Source of the DNA: an uncultured Litoreibacter sp.
Lineage (GTDB): Bacteria > Pseudomonadota > Alphaproteobacteria > Rhodobacterales > Rhodobacteraceae
Reading direction: 5' to 3'
NCBI GenBank assembly: GCA_947501685.1
Contig: CANMWQ010000002.1
Coordinates: forward strand, 434,001 to 498,000
DNA: 64,000 bases
Shown here: in pieces, positions 46,974 through 55,465 of the stretch
Position numbering within the stretch: the first letter of the stretch is position 1
How the letters are laid out: each line of letters starts with the position of its first letter
The notes under the pieces: generated by a model
The model's input: the letters and a program-made list of their open reading frames with translations, nothing else
What the model was told of the DNA's origin: nothing
The model's database searches: none
Made by a program: the position numbers and the translations under genes

Positions 46974-47746
46974 ATGCGCTGGCCGAGCAGCTGGTGGCCC
47001 TGTCGCAAGACGGCATCTGGGTGATCGCCCTTGTGTTCGTGCGCATCAGCGCGGCCATGGCCTTGCTCCCCGCCTTTGGCGAGCAGGTCACCCCGATGCG
47101 CGTCAAACTGGCCGCCGCCATTGCCTTCGCACTGATCGTCACACCCGCCGTGATGCCGCACATGTCACAAGCCTATGCGCAACAGGGCTGGATCAGCCTG
47201 CTGGCGACGGAAGTGACAGCCGGGCTGGCCATCGGCATCCTGTTCCGCCTCTTTGTGATCGCCTTGCAAATCGCGGGCACCGTCGCCGCGCAAGCCACCT
47301 CGCTGTCGCAAATCTTCGGTGGAGGCCTTGGCACCGAACCGCAACCCGCAATGAGCACATTGCTCGTCGTCGCAGGCCTCTGTCTGGCTGTCATGGCCGG
47401 CCTCCATATACGCGTGGCCGAGGCGCTGATCATGTCCTACGAGGTCTTCCCCGCAGGCCAATCCATCCTCGCCGCAGACCTTACACGGTGGGGTATCGCG
47501 CAAATCGCGCAGGCCTTCTCGCTGGGGCTGACGCTGGCCATGCCCTTCCTGATCGCCTCCGCGATCTACAATCTGGCCCTTGGCGCGATCAACCGGGCCA
47601 TGCCGCAGCTGATGGTGGCACTGGTCGGCGCACCGGCAATCAGCCTCGGCGGCCTCGTGCTGCTGATGATCGTGGCACCCGCCATGATCAGCGTTTGGCT
47701 GGCGGTGTTCTTTGACGCCATTCAAATGCAGCCTGGACTTCCTTGA
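46970..47746 (+). CDS. fliR: flagellar export protein FliR
   Basis: Membrane protein of 258 aa starting at GTG 46970 inside the flhA stop. About six hydrophobic helices and the family features VRISAAMALLPAFGEQ, ATSLSQIFGGG and LPFLIASAIYNLALGAINRAMPQ-like region are present. FliR completes the FliPQR gate. The stop overlaps the flhB start (TGATG). Confidence 0.93.
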   Translation: MNALAEQLVALSQDGIWVIALVFVRISAAMALLPAFGEQVTPMRVKLAAAIAFALIVTPAVMPHMSQAYAQQGWISLLATEVTAGLAIGILFRLFVIALQIAGTVAAQATSLSQIFGGGLGTEPQPAMSTLLVVAGLCLAVMAGLHIRVAEALIMSYEVFPAGQSILAADLTRWGIAQIAQAFSLGLTLAMPFLIASAIYNLALGAINRAMPQLMVALVGAPAISLGGLVLLMIVAPAMISVWLAVFFDAIQMQPGLP

Positions 47747-48825
47747 TGGCCGAGGAAGAAGAAGCCGAAAAGTCCCATGAGGCCACGCCGAAAAAGCTGG
47801 AAGAGGCGCGAAAGCGCGGCGAGCTGTCGAAATCGACGGACCTGACCGCCGCCGCCTCCTATCTGGGGTTGATCCTCTCCTTCGTGGTGCTGGGCCCCTT
47901 CGCCATCAACACAATCGGGTTCGCGGGCATCTTGCTGTTTCAGAGCGCAGATCTGGGCCTGATCACGGATGCCGAACTGTCCGGCGCGGTGTTGATCGGC
48001 CATCTTCTGGGTCAGGTCGTCATCGCGATGACCGCCATCATGGCAATCCCCGTCATCTTTGTGCTCGCCGCCCTGACCGCGCAGCGGGCCTGGGTTTTTG
48101 CGCCCAACAGGATCGAGCCAAAGCTGTCCAAGATATCCATGCTGTCAGGGGCAAAGAACAAATTCGGCGCCAATGGGCTGTTCGAATTTGCAAAATCCGC
48201 GTTCAAGCTCTGTGTCGTCTGCGGCCTTCTGGGCTGGTTCGCCGTGCAAAATGTCGAAAGGCTTCTGGCCGCCGTCGCCCTGACCACGGAGCAGGGGTTT
48301 TCGTTATTGGGCGACCTGATCGTGCAGTTTTTGCTGATGGTTTTCGTGCTGACATTGCTGGTCGGCGGGGTGGACTATCTTTGGCAGGTCGCGAGCCATC
48401 TGCGCAAAAACCGCATGTCGCGCAAAGAGGTGGAGGATGAGACCAAATCCACCGAAGGCGACCCGCATCACAAACAGACCCGCCGCCAGCGCGGCTATGA
48501 AATCGCCATGAACCAGATGCTGGCGGAGGTGCCCAAGGCGGATGTCATTCTGGTCAACCCGACGCATTATGCTGTGGCCCTGAAATGGAGCCGTACCTCC
48601 AAGGGCGCCCCTGTTCTTGTGGCCAAAGGCGCGGACGAAATCGCCGCGCGTATCCGCGAAATTGCGCAGGTCTCGAATATCCCCATACACTCCGACCCGC
48701 CGACCACCCGCGCCTTGCACGCCACAATTGAGATCGGCCAGCAAATCGCGCCGGAGCATTACCGTGCCGTCGCCGTGGCGATCCGTTTTGCAGAGAAAAT
48801 GCGCAGCAAGGCCGCGCGCAGATGA
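47746..48825 (+). CDS. flhB: flagellar export switch protein FlhB
   Basis: Protein of 359 aa with a charged start (EATPKKLEEARKRGEL, the FlhB signature), four membrane helices, and the cytoplasmic autocleavage site NPTH near residue 271 (ILVNPTHYAVAL), followed by the PPTTRALHATIEIG region. Cleavage at NPTH switches export from hook to filament proteins. ATG 47746 is preferred over TTG 47743. It overlaps the next gene by 4 bp. Confidence 0.95.
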   Translation: MAEEEEAEKSHEATPKKLEEARKRGELSKSTDLTAAASYLGLILSFVVLGPFAINTIGFAGILLFQSADLGLITDAELSGAVLIGHLLGQVVIAMTAIMAIPVIFVLAALTAQRAWVFAPNRIEPKLSKISMLSGAKNKFGANGLFEFAKSAFKLCVVCGLLGWFAVQNVERLLAAVALTTEQGFSLLGDLIVQFLLMVFVLTLLVGGVDYLWQVASHLRKNRMSRKEVEDETKSTEGDPHHKQTRRQRGYEIAMNQMLAEVPKADVILVNPTHYAVALKWSRTSKGAPVLVAKGADEIAARIREIAQVSNIPIHSDPPTTRALHATIEIGQQIAPEHYRAVAVAIRFAEKMRSKAARR

Positions 48826-49166
48826 CCCGTGGGCCGAAAAAAGACCCGCGGCTTGCGCAGCTAACCGCCTTGTTTGAGGCCTCGTTTCAAGCGGCCCAGG
48901 CCGTGCATATCGAAGCAAACGCGCAGGTCGCCGCACTGGAACAGGAAATTGCAGACCTTCGGGAACGTCACGCGCTGTTGGGCCAGACCGCAAAATTCGA
49001 CGCTGCAGATGTTCTGAGCGCCGGGCGTCACAAAGCGTGGATCATGCAACAGATCAAGGCGCTGAACCTTGAACTGGCGCGGGCAATGGTGGTGGAACAT
49101 GAATGCCGCGAGGCCCTTGCGCTGGAAAACGGGCGCAAGCAGGTGCTCGGCAAGCTGGTCGACTAG
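48822..49166 (+). CDS. small coiled-coil protein after flhB, possibly FliJ-like
   Basis: Protein of 114 aa that is almost wholly helical, with heptad-like spacing (HIEANAQVAALEQEIADLRERH; later ALNLELARAMVVEHECREALALE). The length and two-helix coiled-coil form fit FliJ, the export ATPase stalk, which is otherwise missing in the window. FliJ is usually beside fliI, not flhB, so the call is tentative. The start overlaps flhB (ATGA), and the gene ends 3 bp before the convergent second fliL. Confidence 0.6.
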   Translation: MTRGPKKDPRLAQLTALFEASFQAAQAVHIEANAQVAALEQEIADLRERHALLGQTAKFDAADVLSAGRHKAWIMQQIKALNLELARAMVVEHECREALALENGRKQVLGKLVD

Positions 49167-49169
49167 GCC

Positions 49170-49685
49170 TTACGTGTCCTGCCGAATAATGTCGGTGATC
49201 AGCACGTCATGCACCTTGCCACCGGACAATTCATTGACCGCATCGCGCAAATTCATCCGCAATACATCCAGCTTTTCCGGCGTCGTGAAATGCCCGTCAA
49301 ACCCGCCGGAATAGGCGTGGTTGAACAGCACCCGCAGGGCCATGTCACGGATTTTGGGCTCTTGGTTGTAAAGGCTCGTCGTCGCGTCCGCTGTGGTCTC
49401 CAACGTCAGCGACAACACCACCAGCGCGGAGACCTCGTCCTGATAGACCACCGGCACGATGAACTGGTTGTTCAGCTTCACATAGGCCGGCAAATCGGCC
49501 TCTTCCGAATGCCCGTCATCCTTATGTCCGCCGTCATGGCTGTCAGCGCTATGCGCATCGGTCTCATGCGCCTCACCAGTCTCTGACGCGGGCTGCTCAA
49601 CCGGGGCAGGGCGCAGCACGTAGCCCGCGCCGCCGCCGCCGCCAATGCCGATCAGCACCAAGAGTACAGGAAGAAGTTTACCCAT
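49170..49685 (-). CDS. second FliL-like flagellar protein with His/Asp-rich linker
   Basis: Protein of 171 aa with one membrane helix at the N-terminus (LLPVLLVLIGIGGGGGAGYVL), a His/Asp/Glu-rich linker (about 38-62, containing HSADSHDGGHKDDGH) and a FliL-type periplasmic domain (YVKLNNQFIVPVV, LSLTLET, DVLITDIIRQDT). It differs from the first FliL (40147) in linker and domain sequence. It ends the flgB-flgC-fliE-fliQ-flgF-flgG-flgA-flgH operon. The His-rich linker could bind metal, but that is speculation. Confidence 0.8.
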   Translation of the reverse strand: MGKLLPVLLVLIGIGGGGGAGYVLRPAPVEQPASETGEAHETDAHSADSHDGGHKDDGHSEEADLPAYVKLNNQFIVPVVYQDEVSALVVLSLTLETTADATTSLYNQEPKIRDMALRVLFNHAYSGGFDGHFTTPEKLDVLRMNLRDAVNELSGGKVHDVLITDIIRQDT

Positions 49686-49694
49686 GCGTGCCTC

Positions 49695-50423
49695 TCAAAA
49701 CGGCAGCAAAATGTCGGCGACTTGCTGGCCGTATCGCGGTTGTTGCACGTCGGTGATCTGGCCACGCCCGCCATATGAAATGCGCGCGGCGGCGATCTTG
49801 TCATAGGTGATCTCGTTCTGGCGGCTGATATCTGTGGGGCGCACATAGCCCGAGACCAGCAATTCGCGCAGCTCGAAATTCACCCGAACCTCCTGCGAGC
49901 CCTGAACGACCAGCACGCCGTTTGGCAAAATCTCCGTCACCGTGGCGGCCACGCGGAGGGTCAGTTTTTCATTGCGCCGCACCGAGCCGTCGCCATTGGA
50001 CGCACTGCTCGAATTCGCCGAGACCGCGCTGTCCAAAGACGCGCCATCCGGCAGCCTGTCATTGATGCGCTGAGGTATGCCCAAAAGGTTTGGCACGCTC
50101 AGGTCTTCCGACCCGCTGCGGCTGCGCGAGGAGCTGTTCGAAATCTCGGCCTTGTCGTCAATCTCGATCACAACGGTCAGGATGTCGCCGATTTGCTCAG
50201 CCCGTTGGTTGCCCAGCAGTGACCCGCGCCCCGAACGCCAAAGAGACGCCTCGTAGGTAGCTCGTTTCGGCCCTGTTTCCTCCGGCAATGGCGTACGGAT
50301 CATCGCAAAATGCTCATTGCCCTGCTGTGGACTTTTGAATTCCGGTGCTTTGCCGACCTGGTCCAATCTGGCGCATCCGCTGACCAAGACCGCCGCCGCG
50401 AGTGCTAAGATAATACTCTTCAT
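49695..50423 (-). CDS. flgH: flagellar L-ring lipoprotein FlgH
   Basis: Outer-membrane ring protein of 242 aa with a lipobox (AAAVLVSGC, Cys near 17). Family motifs are SLWRSGRGSLLGNQRAEQIGDILTVV-region, NEKLTLRVAATVTEILPNG and VSGYVRPTDISRQNEI. GGAGCGG precedes ATG 50423. It is encoded just after flgA and before the second fliL. Confidence 0.94.
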   Translation of the reverse strand: MKSIILALAAAVLVSGCARLDQVGKAPEFKSPQQGNEHFAMIRTPLPEETGPKRATYEASLWRSGRGSLLGNQRAEQIGDILTVVIEIDDKAEISNSSSRSRSGSEDLSVPNLLGIPQRINDRLPDGASLDSAVSANSSSASNGDGSVRRNEKLTLRVAATVTEILPNGVLVVQGSQEVRVNFELRELLVSGYVRPTDISRQNEITYDKIAAARISYGGRGQITDVQQPRYGQQVADILLPF

Positions 50424-50432
50424 ATTCCGCTC

Positions 50433-50855
50433 CTATTGCCCGACCCATACGGTGCCGTTGGCATCAATTGTTCCGCTGACGGTTGTGCGTGATTCAAGGT
50501 TGATGACGCGGACCCGCTCGCCCATCCCACCCCGTGACATGGCGCGCCCGTCCGTGGTGATCGTCAGCCCGCCAACCCGAAATCCAAGCAACACGATCTG
50601 GTTGCGTTCCACCAAAGCCGGCGGCCCCACGTCCTGGGGGGACACAGGCCGCCCCGCATAAAGAATGCGCCGCGCCTCAAGCCCCGCGATCTGGCCAATC
50701 TCGTCTGCCATGCCGGGCGTCACGCCCGCCACCACACGCAAATCATCGGCCATCACGATCTGCTGCGCGCGGATCGTGCGGGTGGCAACGACCGTCTCAG
50801 CCCACAGGGGCTGTACACAGGCGCATAGGCTTACAAGGCAGGCGAAAACTCTCAT
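50433..50855 (-). CDS. flgA: flagellar P-ring assembly chaperone FlgA
   Basis: Protein of 140 aa with signal peptide (MRVFACLVSLCACVQPLWA). The SAF-type domain has RTIRAQQIVMADDLRV and LEARRILYAGRPVSPQDV. It ends with the C-terminal FlgA motif MGERVRVINLESRTTVSGTI. It helps FlgI assemble in the periplasm. It is shorter than enterobacterial FlgA (about 220), as usual in this order. Overlaps flgG by 4 bp. Confidence 0.9.
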   Translation of the reverse strand: MRVFACLVSLCACVQPLWAETVVATRTIRAQQIVMADDLRVVAGVTPGMADEIGQIAGLEARRILYAGRPVSPQDVGPPALVERNQIVLLGFRVGGLTITTDGRAMSRGGMGERVRVINLESRTTVSGTIDANGTVWVGQ

Positions 50856-51637
50856 CGGATTTGTGTCGTGGCCCCCAGCATCTGGTCGGCGGCGGTGATC
50901 ACTTTGGCGTTCAGCTCATAGCCGCGCTGCGCCTCGATCAGGTCGGTAATCTCGCGCACCGGATCAACGGAGCTGTCCTCGAGATAGCCGTGCCGAAACA
51001 CGCCCAACCCGTCCGTCCCGGCATCGCCCACCAAAGCGGGGCCAGAGGCACCGGTCTCGGTAAACAGGTTCGACCCGATGGCCTCCAGACCCTTTTCGTT
51101 GGTAAAACCCGCCAGTGTCATCTGGCCCAGCAATTCCGGCTCCACCCGGTCGGCGAAATAGGCGTAAATCTCGCCCTCCGCGCTGATCGAGATCGACCGC
51201 GCATCTTCCGGAATCGTCGTGTTTGGCACCACCGGGTAGCCGTCCGAGGTCACGATCAAACCGTCGCCCGTGCGCTTCAACGCCCCATCGCGGGTGTATC
51301 CCGAGATACCCGAGGGCAACGTGACCTCGATATAGCCGCGCCCCTCGATGGCCACGTCCAGATCGCCACCGGTTTGCGACACGGCACCTTGCGCAACATT
51401 GACGCTGACGGCTGTGGGCCGCACGCCCAGACCAAGCTGCACGCCAGCGGGCACCAAAGTGCCGTCCACCGCGTTGATCGTGCCCGCACGGGTCATCTGC
51501 TGGTAATGCAGGTCGGCGAATTCGGCGCGTCTTGTGTTGTAGCCCGTCGTCGACATGTTCGCGAGGTTGTTGGAGATCACCTCCACCCGCGTTTGTTGCG
51601 CCGACATGCCGGTTGCTGCGATTTTCAATGCGTTCAT
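50852..51637 (-). CDS. flgG: flagellar distal rod protein FlgG
   Basis: Protein of 261 aa, the standard FlgG length. N-terminus ALKIAATGMSAQQTRVEVIS plus NNLANMSTTGYNTRRAEF and the family loop LYQQM-like YQQMTRAGTI; C-terminus ITDLIEAQRGYELNAKVIT. It makes the distal rod. GAGGAG precedes the start. Follows flgF after 15 bp. Confidence 0.95.
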   Translation of the reverse strand: MNALKIAATGMSAQQTRVEVISNNLANMSTTGYNTRRAEFADLHYQQMTRAGTINAVDGTLVPAGVQLGLGVRPTAVSVNVAQGAVSQTGGDLDVAIEGRGYIEVTLPSGISGYTRDGALKRTGDGLIVTSDGYPVVPNTTIPEDARSISISAEGEIYAYFADRVEPELLGQMTLAGFTNEKGLEAIGSNLFTETGASGPALVGDAGTDGLGVFRHGYLEDSSVDPVREITDLIEAQRGYELNAKVITAADQMLGATTQIR

Positions 51638-51652
51638 CTAACTGCTCCTCAC

Positions 51653-52369
51653 TTAGCGGGTGATCAGGGCCATCACGCCCCGCACCCGTTCGTCTTCTTT
51701 TTCCAAGAATCCCTGGCCCATCTCATAGGCGCGCTGCACTTGGATCATCCGCGCGATCTCGGACACCGGATCGACATTCGACCCTTCCAGAAAACCTTGC
51801 ATGACCGTGGGCGTCTCCACGGGCTCGACCTCGCCATTTACCACGAACCGAACGCCGTCCTCGCGTTCCAGCATGGCGCCTTCGGCGGGGGTCACGATAC
51901 CCAGTTGCGCCAGCGGGTTGCCGTCCACGCTCAACGTTCCATCCGGCGCCAGCGCAATCGTGCCCGCATCCGCTGGTACAAAAACCGGAGCACCGCCCGC
52001 GTCCAGAACCCGGTGCCCGTCAGCCGTCAAAAGCTCGCCATTGGGCGAAGGGAAAAACGCGCCGGAGCGGGTGATACGTTGCCCTGCCGGCGTCTCGATC
52101 TGAAAAAATCCGTCGCCTTCGATGGCAAAGTCGAACGTGCCGCCAGTCTGCGCCATGCTGCCCTGCGCAAACCGCGTGGCATGGCTGTCGGCCGTGGCAA
52201 AGGAGATTGACGGCTGCCCTGCGCCCGTGGCCCGAACATGCTCGGAAAATACCAACCCTTCGGAGCGGAACCCCGTCGTGGCCGAGTTGGCCATGTTATG
52301 CGCGATGGTCTGCATCTCTTTCATCAACCCGCTTTGGCGGGTCAGCGAGGCGTAGATCGAATTGCTCAT
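51653..52369 (-). CDS. flgF: flagellar proximal rod protein FlgF
   Basis: Protein of 238 aa with the rod family start IYASLTRQSGLMKEMQTIA and HNMANSATTGFRSEGLVF, and the C-terminus IARMIQVQRAYEMGQGF. ATG 52369 fits the family; the longer frame to 52396 overlaps fliQ. It starts 1 bp after the fliQ stop with a G-rich ribosome site. Confidence 0.93.
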   Translation of the reverse strand: MSNSIYASLTRQSGLMKEMQTIAHNMANSATTGFRSEGLVFSEHVRATGAGQPSISFATADSHATRFAQGSMAQTGGTFDFAIEGDGFFQIETPAGQRITRSGAFFPSPNGELLTADGHRVLDAGGAPVFVPADAGTIALAPDGTLSVDGNPLAQLGIVTPAEGAMLEREDGVRFVVNGEVEPVETPTVMQGFLEGSNVDPVSEIARMIQVQRAYEMGQGFLEKEDERVRGVMALITR

Positions 52370-52370
52370 G

Positions 52371-52640
52371 TCACCCCCCCACCACCAACGGCACAATGCC
52401 GTCGGACCAAAAACTGGTCAGCATCCGGGTCATGAAGGTCATCGATACCCAGAACACGCCCAGCATCGCGGCCACTTTCGGCACGAAGGTCAGCGTCATT
52501 TCCTGAATCGAGGTCAGCGCCTGAAACAGACCGACCAGCAGCCCCACGGCCAAGGCGGTCAGCAAAATCGGCGTCGAGATCACCACGGAGACCCAAAGCC
52601 CCTGACGCAAAATATCGAAAAACTCGGCTTCAGCCATCAT
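52371..52640 (-). CDS. fliQ: flagellar export protein FliQ
   Basis: Small membrane protein of 89 aa with two helices (VISTPILLTALAVGLLVGLF and VPKVAAMLGVFWVSMTFM) joined by the FliQ loop QALTSIQEMTLTF. It is missed if only the longest open frame is read, because that frame runs upstream through fliE. The start at 52640 overlaps the fliE stop (TGATG); 52637 is also possible. It completes FliPQR. Confidence 0.92.
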   Translation of the reverse strand: MMAEAEFFDILRQGLWVSVVISTPILLTALAVGLLVGLFQALTSIQEMTLTFVPKVAAMLGVFWVSMTFMTRMLTSFWSDGIVPLVVGG

Positions 52641-52912
52641 CAGACGGGCATTCTCAGAATTTCCTGATAGGCCTCGACCACCTTGTCGCGCACTGTCACC
52701 GCCGTTTGCACGGCCAGCTCGGTCTGCGCCAACGCCTGCACCAATGTATGCGGGTCCACGCCGCCGGTGACGGCCTTTTGCGCGGCCTGCTCGCCTTGCT
52801 GCATCACTTGGGCAAAGTCCTTGACCGCCGCTATCGCAGAGCCCGCCTCCGCTTGCGTTGCAGGTTTGGCGGCGCCGTAGCTTTGGGCGGCAAATTGGGC
52901 TGTTATGTTCAT
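52640..52912 (-). CDS. fliE: flagellar hook-basal body protein FliE
   Basis: Protein of 90 aa with the FliE C-terminal signature HTLVQALAQTELAVQTAVTV and VVEAYQEILRMPV. It links the MS ring to the rod. Start 52912 is 8 bp after the flgC stop. Overlaps fliQ. Confidence 0.93.
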   Translation of the reverse strand: MNITAQFAAQSYGAAKPATQAEAGSAIAAVKDFAQVMQQGEQAAQKAVTGGVDPHTLVQALAQTELAVQTAVTVRDKVVEAYQEILRMPV

Positions 52913-52920
52913 GGGGGTTC

Positions 52921-53313
52921 CTATCTGCGAAGAATATCAAGGACGGCGGAGGACATTTTCCGCGTCTGTTCAAACATTTTGAGGTTGGCTTCATAGCTGC
53001 GCTGCGCCTCGCGCGCGTCGGCGATCTCCACCACGATGTTGATGTTTGACCCGTCGTAATAACCCTGCGGGTCGGCCATCGGGTGGGAGGGGTCATAAAT
53101 CTTGGGCAGGGCAGTGCGGTCCAGCCGGACTTGGCCCTGCTTCACCATGCCCTGACCCGGCCCGGCCATCAGCTCCTGCTCGAAACTGGCGGTCTTGCGG
53201 CGAAAGCCGGGCGTGTCGACATTGGCCATGTTTTCCGACACCAGCCGCAGCCGCGCCGATTGCGCCTGCATGCCGCTGGCCGCCATCATCAAGGATTTGC
53301 TCAGATCACTCAT
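52921..53313 (-). CDS. flgC: flagellar rod protein FlgC
   Basis: Protein of 130 aa: SLMMAASGMQAQSARLRLVS with ENMANVDTPGFRRK at the start, the FlgC-specific DPSHPMADPQGY segment, and C-terminal YEANLKMFEQTRKM. It is a proximal rod component. The standard flgB-flgC order is kept with a 12-bp gap. Confidence 0.95.
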   Translation of the reverse strand: MSDLSKSLMMAASGMQAQSARLRLVSENMANVDTPGFRRKTASFEQELMAGPGQGMVKQGQVRLDRTALPKIYDPSHPMADPQGYYDGSNINIVVEIADAREAQRSYEANLKMFEQTRKMSSAVLDILRR

Positions 53314-53325
53314 GCTAAAACCCCT

Positions 53326-53718
53326 TTACCTTCCGCGCCCAAGGCTGGTGCGCAAAATGCCCAGCGCGCTTTGATAGACGGTGACGGCGCGCGAATGCTG
53401 CCGCTCCGCATCAATGGATTTCAGCAGCTCGCCTTCCAGCGAAACTGAATTCCCGTTCGGCGCAATCTCAGAAGAGCGGTCAATCACCGGCGCAGGCATC
53501 ATCCCCATGCCGCTTGTCGCGATATGTCCGGGGCGCGGCACAAGGGCCGCCCGTGCCATCGGCAGGGCTTGCGCAGTGCTCTCACGGTCGGGCATTGTCA
53601 TGGCCCGAAAATTTGGGGTGTCGGCGTTGGCAATATTGCCCGCCACGACCGCCTGCTGGCTGGCCGCGTGCTGCGCCATCTTATGTGCTGCCTGAAACAG
53701 CTCGATAGATTTGAACAC
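53326..53718 (-). CDS. flgB: flagellar rod protein FlgB
   Basis: Protein of 130 aa. It starts at GTG 53718 (FKSIELFQAAHKMAQHAA), which is the family N-terminus and has GGAGA upstream; the longer open frame to 54048 is antisense to fliI. The rod signature is NIANADTPNFRAM and the C-terminus SRAVTVYQSALGILRTS. First gene of a long minus-strand operon, divergent from fliI across 88 bp. Confidence 0.92.
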   Translation of the reverse strand: MFKSIELFQAAHKMAQHAASQQAVVAGNIANADTPNFRAMTMPDRESTAQALPMARAALVPRPGHIATSGMGMMPAPVIDRSSEIAPNGNSVSLEGELLKSIDAERQHSRAVTVYQSALGILRTSLGRGR

Positions 53719-53741
53719 CGGGGCTTCTCCCTCGATTGCTT

Positions 53742-53756
53742 TCAACGAAGCCTTAA
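53742..53756. promoter_or_regulatory. CtrA-like box in the flgB/fliI divergent promoter
   Basis: TCAA-N7-TTAA, one mismatch from TTAA-N7-TTAA, in the 88-bp divergent gap, 24 bp from flgB and 51 bp from fliI. Confidence 0.5.
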
Positions 53757-53806
53757 GGGTGATTCCTTTAGAAACGGTAATCGACGCGACATTTTCAGGA
53801 CCGCCC

Positions 53807-55138
53807 ATGTATTCCAGCTTTGCCCCCCTCATCAGCGAGATGGAGGATATCTCCCCGCTCGAGCGCCGCGGCCATGTCACCGCCACCCATGGTGGGCTGA
53901 TCGATGTCAGCGGCCTGTCCAGCTTTGCGCGGGTCGGTGATTTGGTGGAGATGACAGGCCCCGATGGCCCCGCACCTGCCGAAATTCTGTCGCTCAGCGA
54001 CGGCATCGCACGCGTGCTCCCCGCCGCCGGGCCGCGCGGGACGGCCATCGGCGACGTGGTGCGCTACATAGGCGACGGTCATATCCGCCCCGATATGTCC
54101 TGGGTCGGCCGGGTGATTGACGCCTATGGCCGCCCGCTCGATGGCCGCCCCATGGCAAAAGGTCCCGACAAACGCAGCGTGCTCACCTCCCCGCCTGAGG
54201 CCACGTCCCGCCGCAGGCTCGGCGCGCGGGTGGAAACCGGGCTGGCCGCGTTCAACACGTTCCTGCCCATCGTGCGCGGGCAACGCATCGGGCTCTTTGC
54301 TGGCTCCGGCGTGGGCAAATCCACCTTGCTGGCCCAGCTGGCCCAATCCGTAGAGGCGGATTTCATTGTCATCGCCCTCATCGGCGAACGCGGCCGCGAG
54401 GTCCGTGAGTTTATCGAAGACACGCTTGGCGCAGACGGGCTCGCCCGCTCCGTCGTTGTGGCGGCCACGTCGGACCAGTCACCGGTCGCGCGTCGCCGCG
54501 CCTCCTGGACGGCCATGGCGGTGGCGGAATATTTACGCGATCAAGGCGGCCACGTTCTGTTTCTGGCCGATTCCGTCACGCGGTTTTGCGAAGCCCACCG
54601 CGAAATAGCCCTCAGCATCGGAGACCCCCCCGGCGCCCAAGGCTATCCCGCCTCCACCGCGCAACAGGTCATGAGCCTATGCGAACGCGCGGGCACCGGG
54701 CCACAGGACAAAGGCGACATCACCGCGATTTTCTCTGTGCTGGTCGCGGCCTCTGATATGGACGAACCCGTCGCCGACATGGTGCGCGGCGTCCTTGACG
54801 GCCACGTCGTCCTTGATCGCAGCATTGCTGAACGGGGCCGGTTTCCGGCCATCGACATCCTGCGCTCCGTCTCGCGCAGTTTCACCAAGGCCCACAACAC
54901 TGAGGCGCAAGAGATCATCTCAGCCGCCCGCGCCCAAATGTCGGTCTACGCCCAATCAGAACTGATGATCCAAGCCGGCCTTTATAAACCCGGCGCGGAT
55001 GCGGCCATAGACCAATCCATCCGCCTGCGGCCAAAACTGGAAAGCTTCCTCTCCGCCAGCGCCAAACCCAAAAATCCAAGCGGCGCGCATGATCTTGCGC
55101 GCCTGGCCGAAATCCTGACGGATGCGGTGCCAAAATAG
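53807..55138 (+). CDS. fliI: flagellum-specific export ATPase FliI
   Basis: ATPase of 443 aa with Walker A GLFAGSGVGKSTLL near 165, the catalytic-Glu region LIGERGREVREFI, Walker B VLFLADSVTRF and the FliI/SctN motif GDPPGAQGYPAS. ATG 53807 has AGGA upstream and fits family length; a longer frame to 53711 crosses the divergent flgB promoter. It energises substrate unloading for flagellar export. It stands alone as a plus-strand gene. Confidence 0.95.
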   Translation: MYSSFAPLISEMEDISPLERRGHVTATHGGLIDVSGLSSFARVGDLVEMTGPDGPAPAEILSLSDGIARVLPAAGPRGTAIGDVVRYIGDGHIRPDMSWVGRVIDAYGRPLDGRPMAKGPDKRSVLTSPPEATSRRRLGARVETGLAAFNTFLPIVRGQRIGLFAGSGVGKSTLLAQLAQSVEADFIVIALIGERGREVREFIEDTLGADGLARSVVVAATSDQSPVARRRASWTAMAVAEYLRDQGGHVLFLADSVTRFCEAHREIALSIGDPPGAQGYPASTAQQVMSLCERAGTGPQDKGDITAIFSVLVAASDMDEPVADMVRGVLDGHVVLDRSIAERGRFPAIDILRSVSRSFTKAHNTEAQEIISAARAQMSVYAQSELMIQAGLYKPGADAAIDQSIRLRPKLESFLSASAKPKNPSGAHDLARLAEILTDAVPK

Positions 55139-55465
55139 GTATGGGGGCAATGGATGAGACTTGGGCAATCCGCATCTCCAACGGAGCTGAGCGGGATGCA
55201 TCCCAGCCACGCAACCGCTTGGCGCGGACCGCGACCTGATCCCCAAACGCGGCCAAAGCCCCGTCGACAAAAGCACTGCTGACCGAACTCCAGTCGGCCA
55301 AAACCCCGTCTCCCAAAACCCCGTCTCCCAAAACGCCGTCTGCCAAAACGTCGTCTCCCAAAACACCGTCTGCGAAAATACCGTCCGCAAAAGACCCGTC
55401 GGGCAGAACCCAGCCGGCCAACACTCCAGCCGGCCAAGCCCTTTCGGACAGCCCCCATCACTCGT
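55139..55465. other. 327-bp intergenic region between convergent genes
   Basis: No credible gene is seen here. The stretch separates fliI from the convergent DUF1217 gene and is dominated by a 15-bp tandem repeat and decayed copies of it on both sides (about 55255-55450). Open frames on both strands exist only because the repeat length is divisible by three. Confidence 0.6.
55300..55404. repeat. 15-bp minisatellite, about seven units
   Basis: The consensus unit is AAAACCCCGTCTCCC. The first two copies are identical and later copies drift by 2-6 bases. Less regular 15- to 16-bp copies extend upstream to about 55255 and downstream to about 55435. Unit length divisible by 3 produces five-residue periodic peptides in every frame, for example FWETG-like units on the minus strand. 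Confidence 0.85.

Noticed and set aside
50861-52210. Plus-strand open frame of 449 codons
   Set aside because: Antisense to flgG and flgF, both with full rod-protein motifs.
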